From positions 16,606,569 to 16,670,568 of the forward strand of contig CM033395.1 in assembly GCA_019426215.1 (NCBI GenBank): DNA of 64,000 bases. Reading direction: 5' to 3'. Below are positions 13,301 through 23,231 of the stretch, one piece after another. The translations under genes and the position numbers were made by a program. The DNA comes from Buddleja alternifolia (taxonomy: Eukaryota; Streptophyta; Magnoliopsida; Lamiales; Scrophulariaceae). Position 1 is the first letter of the stretch. Every line of letters begins with the position of its first letter. The notes below the pieces were generated by a model. That model saw only the letters and a list, made by a program, of their open reading frames with translations. It was not told the DNA's origin and ran no database searches.

Positions 13301-13920
13301 AATTTCTATGCAGATATGCCTTTTACCAGGTTAAACTTCCAGCTTACTGATTTTTGTCAAGCGACTTCAGCACATGGAGAAGTATCTGAACCTGAGCGTG
13401 CACCTGAAGCGACAAGTATTTTTTAGCGTGCAGAGGAACTTGTTCAAGCGTCTCTACTAGAGGTTATTCCTGACGCTTATGAATCTGAAGTTCCAGATGT
13501 TGTTGATCTTTCGATCGAAGCGCAAGGCACAGCGCTTGATCCAGCACATCAACCAACTCTTGAATCTCTCAAGACCACATCTAGATTCAAGCAACCGGTT
13601 TCTCAAATGATTGGTCAAGAGTTTGGTTCTCTTTTGCACGAAGTTCTTGAAGAAGTTCGCGATCAAGTGAGTCAGAATGTTGAAGCTCTACATTGGATCA
13701 AGACTGACTTAGCCAAGATAGAATCACAAAATATGGACACTCAAATCGTCCATATGCGTGGGGCTGCTCAGGCTGCGGTTGCTGATAGACTCAAAGCGTT
13801 TCAAAAGATGGCTGACGCTAATCGGGCAAATTAGATTGCTATGAAAGAAAATTTTGACAAGCGTATCGATGATCTTGCGACATCAATGGCTCAAATTACC
13901 ACTCAGGTCAGTCTCCTCAC
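10399..13920 (+). pseudogene. Envelope-like third coding region of the Sirevirus
   Basis: A start at 10399 (MAPKKSVNVAED) opens about 3.5 kb of fragmented frame. Parts are a globular N-terminal region (10399-11138, with a frame change near 10640), a basic Lys/Arg/Pro stretch with KKRAPRKPK (about 11245), an acidic DDDEDEETDEN patch, a long middle region, and a C-terminal helix-rich segment (13607-13834) that could form a coiled coil. Stops at 11136-11138, 11451-11453 and later break it. Position between pol and the polypurine tract, and length, match the 'env-like' region of Sireviruses. No transmembrane span or signal peptide is evident, so an envelope role is not supported by sequence. Confidence 0.75.
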
Positions 13921-13950
13921 AGAACATTTTATGAAAGCTGATGATGGCAA

Positions 13951-13968
13951 TAAGAGTAAAGGAGAAAT
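13951..13968 (+). promoter_or_regulatory. Polypurine tract of the nested Sirevirus
   Basis: TAAGAGTAAAGGAGAAAT directly precedes the TGTTAGG start of the 3' LTR, as expected for plus-strand DNA priming. Confidence 0.8.
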
Positions 13969-15502
13969 TGTTAGGAATTTCTTGTTAGAGTTTTGATGTT
14001 GACAATTAGGATTTTAAGTTAGACCCCAAATAAAATGTAAGTTTATACTTTATTGGAAAATTTGTATAAGCGTCTGAAAGATGTAATTTTATTAGGCTTG
14101 TACTTTTTATCTTTGTAGATTTTAGACTAAGGATTAGATACCAAGTCTATGATAGAATTCTAGGTGAGTCTATCAAAGATAAAGTTAAAGATCAGCGTCT
14201 GAAATCAAGTGAAGATAGAAATTTGTTCTTAGCATCCGTCAAGCGCTAAAGATCTATTTCAGGACCTATGAATCAAGTGCTCAAGCTACTCAAGCGTTCA
14301 ACGAAGGGATTCACCTTAAATAAATTCTCAAGTCATGAAGGACTTAAATGCAATATCAACGGACATTTATTTCCAATGGAAAATAAATTCAAAACGCATT
14401 AAATGCTTGATAAGAGCATTAAATGTGATAAGCTATTGTGACTTGTGGACAAGCCATTTTTTGACTAGATTGTCAGTAATCAGAGTTCAAAATTTGCTCC
14501 TATCCAATCGGAACCATCAAATTTTCAGGAATGTCATAAAAAGGTCTATTTAACGCGCTACGTGAGAGACACGCTCCTGCATGTGTCCAATGGACAATTC
14601 TCAAAAAATGTCTATAAATAGTACCTCTCAGCAAACCCTAATTACCAATATCTTCATGCACATAAAGCCAAAATTTTGCTGAAATTATTTGAGAGAAAAG
14701 CTTACAATCTTTCATAGCCAAAATTCCTCAAAGCTTTTCTATACATTCCAAGACAGTCAAAATATCTCAAGCCTCTTCACAGAAGAACCTTACATTATTA
14801 TTGAGATATTCCAAGTTGTTTGAACTTTCCCAAAATCAAACAAACTGTTAGACAAAACCCCATCCAAGCCTCGCAATCAGTGTGAAGTCGAAGTTGGATA
14901 CTTGCATTATTTCTGGGTGAAAGAAGTAAGAGGATAGAAGTGTCTTGTAGCATAAATCTATGTGACCAAGGAGCTCAAGTCATCAATATCCATCTCTCCC
15001 TATTGTGTAGAAGTTTGTGTGTGATTCTTTGAGAATCATTGTAGTGGATTGCCTCCAAGTGTTCGAGGAGAAGAAGGACTTAGTTGGGATTACACCACCA
15101 AACAAACCTTTCAGACTTTGTGTTCCTTACTTTACTGTCATTTCATTATTGTCATATCATTGCATAAATCGGTTAAGTAAACACATTGATAAAATCATTC
15201 AAAGCCAACCAACTAAAGAAAACTTTGTGACGCTAAAACCTTGCAAAAGGAAGACTTAAAACTATTCTGTTGTGCTAACTCTGATTAAAGAACTGAATAC
15301 TTAAACCTACTTGGTTATAGTATTCAAATCTTAAGTCTAAGTTCACTTTATCAAAACAGTCTTCAAGTAGACGCTCAGCCAAGCGCCTACATTTTCAAGC
15401 ATCCAAACTTAATTTGATTACGAAATTTTTGAAGTCAAAAAAGACTTCAGGGTCTATTCAACTCCCCTTCTAGACCCTTTCGTATGCTACTTGGGACCAA
15501 CA
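13969..15502 (+). repeat. 3' LTR of the nested Sirevirus
   Basis: 1534 bp, starting TGTTAGG and ending ACCAACA. A TATA box TCTATAAATAG is at 14611-14621. Over the first 390 bp I count about 28 differences from the 5' LTR (about 7%), mostly transitions. That makes the insertion clearly older than the copia element at 21252. Confidence 0.9.
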
Positions 15503-15507
15503 ACATG

Positions 15508-15600
15508 GTGGAGATGAAGATGGAGTGAGAGGTAGTGGTTCCATGGATGTTGTTGGTGGAGGAGATGTGGTGTGAGGACAACGGGAATATTTCCATTTTA
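15508..15600 (-). pseudogene. Start of the env-like ORF of the older minus-strand Sirevirus
   Basis: Minus-strand translation gives a Thr/Ser/Pro-rich stretch, SPPPTTSMEPLPLTPSSSPP. After the nested element is removed it continues as another Pro/Ser-rich stretch at 2188. An in-frame ATG lies at 15544-15542. The compositional match on the two sides of the insertion is evidence that they were once adjacent. Confidence 0.6.
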
Positions 15601-15884
15601 CCATTGAGGAGAGAATCTTATCGAAAGGATTTTCTACAGAGAAGATAAAAAAATTATGGAAGGAGATTTTATTTGTACCATAAATGAACTTACCTTTTGC
15701 GGTTGATTTGCATGATTTTCGATAAAGTCGCCACTTACCGAGAACAAAAAGGAGATGAAGAGAAGTTATGAAAGACTAAAGGTTCAGAACCTTTTGAAAA
15801 AGGCCACGTCCCGCTCAAAGACCTAGTTGTACAAAAATAGCGGGAAAAACATTAATTGCTATAATTTAGAGGGCAAATTTGTAA

Positions 15885-18800
15885 TTCCAAGATTTTTCCT
15901 TAATTTCGAAAATTGCTCAGCATATAAAGATTTTGTAAAAATGTCAGCTAAGTGCAAGCTAGAATTTATAAAGTTAATTTGAACATCCCCCTTCTAAACA
16001 TGATCCCGAATAAAGTGGTGTTTAACTTCTATGTGCGTGGTACGAGAGTGGTGAACGGGATTTTTGGTAATGCTAATGTCACTTGTGTTATCACAAAAAT
16101 GGGGATTTTATCAAAATGCAGATTATAATCTTGCAAAGTTTGTTTCATCCATAAGAGCTGAGCGCAATAATTACCAAGAGCCATATACTCCGCCTCAGTG
16201 GTTAAGAGAGCTACGACATTTTGCTTTTTTCTATACCAGGCCACTAAGCTCTTACCAAGGATTTGACAAGTCCACTGGTACTTTTTCGGTATACCTTAGA
16301 ACCAGCATAATCAGCATTAGAGTATCCGATGAGATCAAAGATGGTAGTAACAGGATACCAAAGACCATAATCAACTGTCCCTTTTAGATATTTCAAATTT
16401 CGTTTGATAGCAAACATGATATCCGGGCTGCTAGCAGTTAAGTAAAGTAGACTACCAATCATACCTCAAAAGTGTCTTTCATCGATGCACTTACCAGACT
16501 CATCTTTATCAAGTTTCGTGGAGGTGCATATTGGAGTTGACACTGGATTGCACTCATTCATTTGGAATTTCCGAAGGAGTTCCTTTGTATACTTCTCTTG
16601 AGAGATGAAGGTTCCAGTAGACCTTTGTTTTGCTTGAAGGCCGAGAAAGTAATTTAGTTCTCCCATTAAGCTCATTTCAAATTCTTGATGCATGTCTTTT
16701 GAGAAACTTTCACATAAAGCCTTGTAAGTTTCACCAAAAATGATATCATCCACGTATATTTGAACCAACAAAAGATCATTTTGTGGTATTTTATAAAAAG
16801 AGTGGTATCAATAGTCCCCATAGAGAAACCTTTGTTATTAAGAAATTTACTCAATCTTTCGTACCAAGCTCTTGGAGCCTATTTTAACCCGTAGAGAGCA
16901 TTAGATAACTTGAAAGCATGTTCTGAAAAAGAGTTATTTTTGAAACCAGGAGGTTGTTCAACATATACCTTTTCATTTATAAAAATGTTTAAGAAGGCAC
17001 TTTTGACGTCCATTTGAAAAAGGGTGAATTTCTTAAAAGCAACAAAAGAAAATAACATACGAATAGACTCAAGTCTAGCTACCGGAGTGTATGTTTCATC
17101 GTAGTCTATACCTTCTTCCTAACTGTAGCCTTTAGCTACCAGTTTTGCTTTGTTCTGAGTTACCTTACCGTTTTCATCGAGTTTGTTTCTGAAGACCCAT
17201 TTGGGTACCAATGACTGGATGATTAGTGGGTCTATTTACTAGAGTCCAAACTTGATTCTTTTTTAATTGAGCAAGTTCTTCCTCTATAGCTTTAAGGCTT
17301 CATAAATGTTTCTTGGTTCGGTAAGGGAAAGAAATGCATAGCTACCAGTGTTTGGAATATTAGTCTCATCCTTCTTTAAATTGGATCTGGTGGTAATTCC
17401 ACCGTTTGGATTTCCTAGGATGATATCTGTTGGATGACTTGAAGCATGCTTGAATTCTCTTTGTTTGGAAGTTCCAGCTTCTGTTGGGTCTTCCAATTCC
17501 TCTTCAATGACTAACATCTGGGCTTGGAACTGCCCGATCTTTTGAAGGAGGTGGAAGTACCAGTTATACCTGCAGGTTCTAAGCTCAAAGATTTTTTAGC
17601 TGTAGAGGATTAGTTTCATCAAAGGTAACATGCATAGATTCCTAAATAGTTCTTTTGCATTTATTGTAAACACGATAAGATTTTCTACGAGTAGAATAAC
17701 CCATTGAAAATTCCTTCATCAGCCAAATCAAACTTTGTAAGATATTCCCTATCGTTTAGGATGAAACATTTGCATCCAAAGACATGAAAATAGGATATGT
17801 TGGGGACTTTATCATACCATAATTCAAAAGGGGTTTTTCTGATTAAAGGCTTTAGGAAAACTCAATTTGAAACGTAACAGGCAGTGTTCACAACTTCTCC
17901 CCAAAAGATGGTAGGTAAGTCATATTCATGAAGAATGGTTCTAGCCATCTCTTGTAAAACACAATTTTTTCTTTCCACAACCTCGTTTTGTTGCGGGGTT
18001 TTAGGTGAGGAGAAATTATGATTATATCCATTTTTTTCACAATTTTTTCTTACCTGCCGTTGTTGCGGTCTTCATTTGTCCAAAAAGGTCCAAATGGAGA
18101 AGTTCCAAAGGGCGGGATGTAGAGATATCATGCTTTGGTTTGAAAGAACTGTTGACTTGCTTCCCTTTCTAACATGCATCACAAATCTTGTTTTTGATAA
18201 ATGAAATTTTGGGAATGCCTCTGACAAGATCCTTTTTGGATAGATGGGTGAGGAGCTCCATGTTAGCATGTCCCATCCTTCGGTGCCAGATCTATGTACC
18301 ATCATCTGCAGCTACCAGACACTTAACATCTTGTTTGGTAAGTTCATTAAGATTTATACAATAGACGTTTTCATCACGAAAAGCATTAAAGATTAATGTA
18401 TCGTTTTTCATAATGGAACAGTGAGTTGGATAAAATTGAACTAGGTAACCCTTGTCGCAAAATTGACTGATATTAAGAAGGTTATGTATCAAACCTTCTA
18501 CCAAACATACTTCCTCAATAATGGTAGATCCATTCTTGCCAATGGATCCCTTACCTACAACGTTTCCTTTTGTATTGTCAGTAGAGGAGACTTTGCCACC
18601 CGCGAAATCGTTTAGTGTAATGAATTTTGATTTGTCTCTTGTCATATGCCTGGAACATCCACTATCCAAGTACCACTTGTTTTTCTGGATCTGGTTCCGA
18701 GGCTAATCCTGCATTAATTGCTATAATTTCTTAGGTACCCATTTATCATTAGGTCCTGCAAGGTTAGCATAATTGAGTTTTGGAACCCAAACAAGTTTAG

Positions 18801-19564
18801 AGCCAATTTCTCGTTTGGTAAAACATTGTCGAGAAATATGACCAATTTTATCACATGTATGACAAGTTTTCTTTTGGAACTTTCCGTAAAATTTTCTTTG
18901 ATTTTGCCATTTATGAATTTTTATACCGGAGCTTTGAGCAAATTCTTATGAAAAGTTTTGATGAGGAGAATGCATGATATCTTTACCTTTAATAGTCCTT
19001 TTAAGATCTTGGGTTTGTTTCCAAACCGACTTATTTTCCTCAGTGAGATAATTTTTTTCTTTTTCAAGACAGAGTTTTTCTTTAGTATGGTTTTTGATGC
19101 AAAGATCCAATTTGTTTTTATCACGAAGAATTTTTGTAAGACTTTCTTGGAGCAGTTTGTTTTTGTAAATCAATTTTCATAATCCTTAATGATATCATGC
19201 ATGTCTAGAATATCATCAAAATCATCATCGGAATCTGATTCAAAGTTGGATTTAGGTGATACCTGTTTGTTGACCATAAGGCAATCATCCTCGTCATCGA
19301 AGTTCTTAGATTCAGATTCATCCCAAGGGGAGGATAAGGCAAGTTGTTTGGAACTTCCATCATTTCGCTGGAACTTCTTTAGCTTCGGACAATCGGGTCG
19401 AATATGACCTGGTTCAAAACATTCATGGCACACAATTTTGTTGTTCTTCTGTAGGTCCCTTTGTTTGAAGTTGTTTCTAGGATTGCGTTGGAACTTCCGA
19501 CTTTGTTTAAGAGACTGTAGACGCCTTGTGACCTTGGTAAGTTCCTCACTGAATTATTCATCAC
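15885..19564 (-). pseudogene. Gag end and pol of the older minus-strand Sirevirus (5' truncated)
   Basis: Read on the minus strand from 19564. A gag CCHC knuckle CHECFEPGHIRPDC (about 19433-19390) is followed by acidic and Lys-rich coiled-coil segments (to about 18920). Next is protease MDSGCSRHMT at 18669, with its catalytic Asp kept. Integrase fragments follow (about 18300-17900), then RT with [13 protein letters not shown] at 16771, then LNYFLGLQAKQ. RNase H follows with VALLTTEAEYMALG at about 16210 and LADIFTK near 15930. Stops and frameshifts are frequent. The N-terminal half of gag, the primer site and the 5' LTR are absent beyond 19565, so the element is truncated there. Confidence 0.88.
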
Positions 19565-20051
19565 TCATTTCTTATACGTCCTATATTCAACCTCATTTAG
19601 AGTTGACAAGAAAATAATGACCCCATCAAACCGACATCTTTTTTCACAATGTTTCATCAGAACACCAGACAATAATGTATGAATCAAACAATTGTACCAA
19701 AGGAATTTCAAACAATTTGTTCCCAATGAAACAAGTACCATTTTCTTTCTTGGTAAACAAATTTTGCATTAAAATGACAATAAAAGAAATCAAAGATACA
19801 TATAATTCATAGAACTAAAGTCTCTAGCAAAACATGATTCACCTAATCAAAGTTTGAAAAAATACCCTTAATACTAGAATGCCAAATAATGATGGAAGAG
19901 TTTATTTGTCCATCAAATACATTATGTTAAGGGAAAATTACACATAGACCCCCTAACTTATTGTGTAATTACTAAAACCTCCCCTCACTTATTGAAAATT
20001 ACAATTTTCAAGTAGGGTCCCGAACTCACAAGTAAGCTAGGTGTAATGATA
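19565..20051. other. Non-coding; possible TIR-element end
   Basis: No gene seen. GGGAAAATTACACATAGACC at 19924-19943 resembles, in inverted orientation, the block ending GTGTAATTTTCCC near 34978. The two may be termini of the same DNA-transposon family, but no partner end was found for either. Confidence 0.35.
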
Positions 20052-20335
20052 GGCCTGTTTGCAAAAACTTAAACAAGGCACTTTTGAACTTTTTGCTGGG
20101 TTTAAACTGTTTTTTGTTGTTTAGTTTCATTGTTTCTGATTCTGCTTCACTGAAAAAAAACTAAAAATAAGCAGAAACTAAAAACAAGGCCTTAGGTACT
20201 TCAATCAGCTTCTTCTATTTTTTCAGCTTTTTAGCAAGTTTTTTAAATGCACTCAACTTTAATTTTTCAACTACTTTTAGAACTTTTTCTAAAATTCAGC
20301 ACTTTTTTAAGAGTATAAATTCTTGCAAACAGGCC
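20052..20335. mobile_element. MITE-like inverted-repeat element (copy 1)
   Basis: About 284 bp. It starts GGCCTGTTTGCAAAAACTT and ends TTCTTGCAAACAGGCC, so the termini are complementary for about 15 bp. The interior is T/A-rich and contains a TGTTTCTGATTCTGC block that recurs, inverted, in the element at 34495-34779. The termini resemble plant hAT MITEs, but no clear 8-bp duplication is visible. Confidence 0.65.
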
Positions 20336-21246
20336 TAATATCAAGGGTTATCCCAAATTTCAAGTAAAGCATGAAACAAGGAGTTTGGGCCTCACAACGG
20401 CACTAGGTTGAAACCCTTTTTTAGTTATTTTTAAGATGATTTAGACAAAGTGGATATGTATTTTTTTTATTATTATTTATATCAAATGGTGTCCTACTAT
20501 AAAAATGCTTTTGTTTTTTTCTATTAATTATTACTTACATAATTTTGACTACTAATAGAATTTTAAATTTAAATAATGGTATAAACGTTATTTGACAGTG
20601 GAACAAATACACTAATTATGTACACACTTGTATAATGAATAAAAATGGATTAAGTGAATGTTGGCAAATTTTAAAATAATATACTATATTTTTGAGCTTT
20701 TAGCTAAAAATAAACAGTGTTATAGTGTTTGCAAATTCTTTTTTTATTTCTGATTCTTTCAAATTAAGCTCTCAAGTGTCAAAAGTTTCAAGATGATTGG
20801 GTGATGCTTTTAGCCTTTTAGGTGTTTTTGATAGTTTTGCAATTAAAATAAAAACCTTTAAGACATTTATCCTAGAAAATTTTCTATATTCCTAATTAAT
20901 TATCCCCAAATCAAAATTGAAAAGAAGTGGTCTCGTTAAACACAGAACTCCTACTTCTACTCAAGAAAAACGCCAAAACTACTCTTCTCTCGAGCGTGTT
21001 ACCAGAATTCTATTGGTCTAGTACTTCTTGTCTTTCCCTTATATATTTATTATGGGAATATTATCATTTTCCTTCAATTACAAAAGCCAATGCTATATAT
21101 GGTATTGTCATTAGAAAGTATCTTTATTCTTTATTTTTACAGATCTGTATGGTTTATAGAGTGAGTTATATTGGCTTGATGAAGTTAAGTTTGAATTGGA
21201 TTTTTGTTGTCGGGACAATATAAAGAAGCTCGATAATGTGTAGTTG
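20336..21246. other. AT-rich intergenic DNA, no gene seen
   Basis: A short open frame at 20927-21223 has no recognisable domain, starts in low-complexity sequence and is not supported. The region ends in the TATAC target duplication of the next retrotransposon (21247-21251). Confidence 0.5.
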
Positions 21247-21251
21247 TATAC

Positions 21252-21702
21252 TGTGGAGCCAGAAGTTAGTTATATATCCAGCTGGCAAAGCACTGTTTGG
21301 CAGAAGGGAAGAAGTGGTAGTTAGTTACATCTGTGAAGGCTTGTGAAAGTGTGTTAGTTGTAACCGTTTTTTGTAAGCTGGAAACTATCACAGCATATTA
21401 TATATGTATAGCTTTAGATGTTAATTACACTTGTACTTGCTGAATGTAAAGGAGAGATTAGAGGGCTTAGTAATGATTTGTACTAGTTCTTGAGAGTAAA
21501 ATCTTCTTTGTAAACATTCAAACTATTCTGCAGAATAAAAGAGTGTGAGAGTGTTGCAGCCGAGGATGTAGACCAAACTCATTGTTTGATTGAACCTCGT
21601 TAAATTCCTTGGTGTTTTCTTTTATTCAGAAATTCCATAGATTCATATTTGTGTTTGATTGATTCAATTCTAATGCAGTAGTTCTTAGTCTGATTCACGA
21701 CA
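21252..21702 (+). repeat. 5' LTR of the young copia element
   Basis: 451 bp, opening TGTGGAGCC and closing GATTCACGACA. It is the same length as the 3' LTR, with about 2% substitution and no indel seen. Confidence 0.93.
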
Positions 21703-21705
21703 AAC

Positions 21706-21722
21706 TGGTGCTGTGAACGTGG
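21706..21722 (+). promoter_or_regulatory. Primer-binding site candidate (not tRNA-Met)
   Basis: TGGTGCTGTGAACGTGG follows the LTR after three bases. It starts with TGG like a tRNA 3'-CCA complement but does not match the initiator tRNA-Met site used by the Sirevirus in this window. The cognate tRNA is not identified. Confidence 0.5.
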
Positions 21723-21765
21723 ATCGAACACGCGAAGTTTCAACTCTCTAATCTTTGATTAAAGA

Positions 21766-23228
21766 ATGGGAACTGCAAAATTTGATGTTGAGCAATTCAC
21801 AGGCTCAAATGACTTTGGGCTATGGCGATTAAAGATGAGGGCTCTTCTTGTACAGCAAGAGCTTGAATTGAGTTGAAAGGGGAAAAAGATTTTCCTGAAT
21901 CAGTATCAGACACTAACAAGAAAGGGATCATGGAGAAGGCTCACAGTGCCATAATTCTAAGCCTTGGAGACAAGGTCTTGAGGAAGGTATCCAAGGAGAA
22001 GACTGCAGAAGTCATTTGGGCTAAATTAGAGGTACTTTACATGACAAAATCTCTAGTTAACAGGTTGCATCTAAAGCAAGCCCTATACTCCTTTAAAATG
22101 CAAGAAGATAAGACCATAGATGGCAGTTAGACATGTTTAACAAGTTAATTCTTGATCTTGAAAACATTGATGTGGTTATTGAAGATGAGGATCAAGCATT
22201 ACTATTGTTGAGTTCTCTTCCCAAAAGTTACTCAAATTTTAAAGAAACCCTATTGTATGGAAGAGAATCTTTGACCCTTGATGAAGTTCAGGCTGCCTTA
22301 AATTCAAGAGAGCTGAACAATAAAAATGATGAAAGGAACTCTTCACAAGCTAAGGGTTTGAATGTTAGGGGAAGAAGTGAGAAAAGGGGATTCAAGAAAA
22401 GGCAGGGCTCAAGATCAAAATCAAAAACCAAAATCAAATGTTACCATTGCAAGAAAGAAGGGCATATAAGGAGATTATGCCCTGAAAGAATTAAGAAGAA
22501 TGGTGGTGAACTGAAAAGGGATCAAGGTGATGCAGCTATAGCTAGTGATGGCTATGAATCTGCAAATGCTCTAATGGTATCAAATATTCAATCTGAAAAG
22601 GAATGGATATTGGACTCTGGATGTACATTTCACATAACACTAAATAAGTCATGGTTTGAGGATCTGAAACAATTTGATGGAGGTGTTGTCTTACTTGGTA
22701 ATAACAAATCCTGCAAGGTTCAAGGCATGGGATCAGTAAGAATAAAGATGTATGATGATGTAGAGAAAGTCTTAAATGATGTAAGATACATTCCAGAATT
22801 GAAAAGAAATCTGATCTATCTTGGACCAGTTAGGATATGTTATTAAAGTGGAAGCTGGAGTACTAAAGGTGTTAAAAAGATCTCTAGTTCAAATGAAAGG
22901 GATCAGAAAGAATGGTATTTACTCACTTTTGGGTAGCACAGTTATTGGTTCAATTGGAAATATAACTGAAACTCAAATAAGCAGGGCTATGCTTTGGCAT
23001 AAAAGGCTTGGACATGTGAGTGAAAGGGGTTTGATTGAACTATCAAAATAGAATTTGTTGACTGGAGACAAGATCAGAGATCTTGAATTTTGTGAAACTT
23101 GCATATATGGAAAAGCTTGCAGAGTAAAGTTTGGAACAGGCCAACAAAGGACAAAAGGAACCCTTGACTACATACATTCAGATTTATAGGGGCCAGCAAA
23201 GGTTCAATCTCACTCAGGAGGTAAGTAT
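21766..23228 (+). pseudogene. Copia gag, protease and integrase N-terminus, broken
   Basis: Starts at 21766 (MGTAKFDVEQFTGSNDFG). A frameshift and TGA occur near 21860-21875, and a second one-base frameshift near 22125. An open frame 22133-22846 carries the UBN2 gag, a CCHC knuckle CYHCKKEGHIRRLC (about 22440-22480) and the protease motif ILDSGCTFHIT (about 22610). A third frameshift occurs near 22825. The integrase zinc finger region (HKRLGHVSERG, then CETCIYGKAC) spans 23000-23120. It is cut by TAG at 23049-23051 and by TAG near 23188, where Trp is usual. All breaks are small. Confidence 0.88.
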
Positions 23229-23231
23229 TTT

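Larger units (their letters stand above)
2189..15502 (+). mobile_element. Sirevirus-type Ty1/copia retrotransposon, degraded, nested in an older one
   Basis: This is a full-length element of 13.3 kb. In order it has a 5' LTR, a tRNA-Met primer site, gag with a CCHC knuckle and coiled coil, protease, integrase, RT, RNase H, about 0.85 kb of spacer, a third long env-like reading region, a polypurine tract and a 3' LTR. Protease-integrase-RT order marks it as copia. The long gag with a coiled-coil tail and the 3.5-kb extra region after pol mark the Sirevirus (SIRE1/Maximus) group. Both LTRs are 1534 bp, with about 7% differences by eye over the first 390 bp. Many stops and frameshifts make it non-autonomous. 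Confidence 0.92.

Noticed and set aside
20927..21223. 98-codon frame upstream of the young copia element
   Set aside because: No domain, odd composition and no conserved neighbour; treated as chance.
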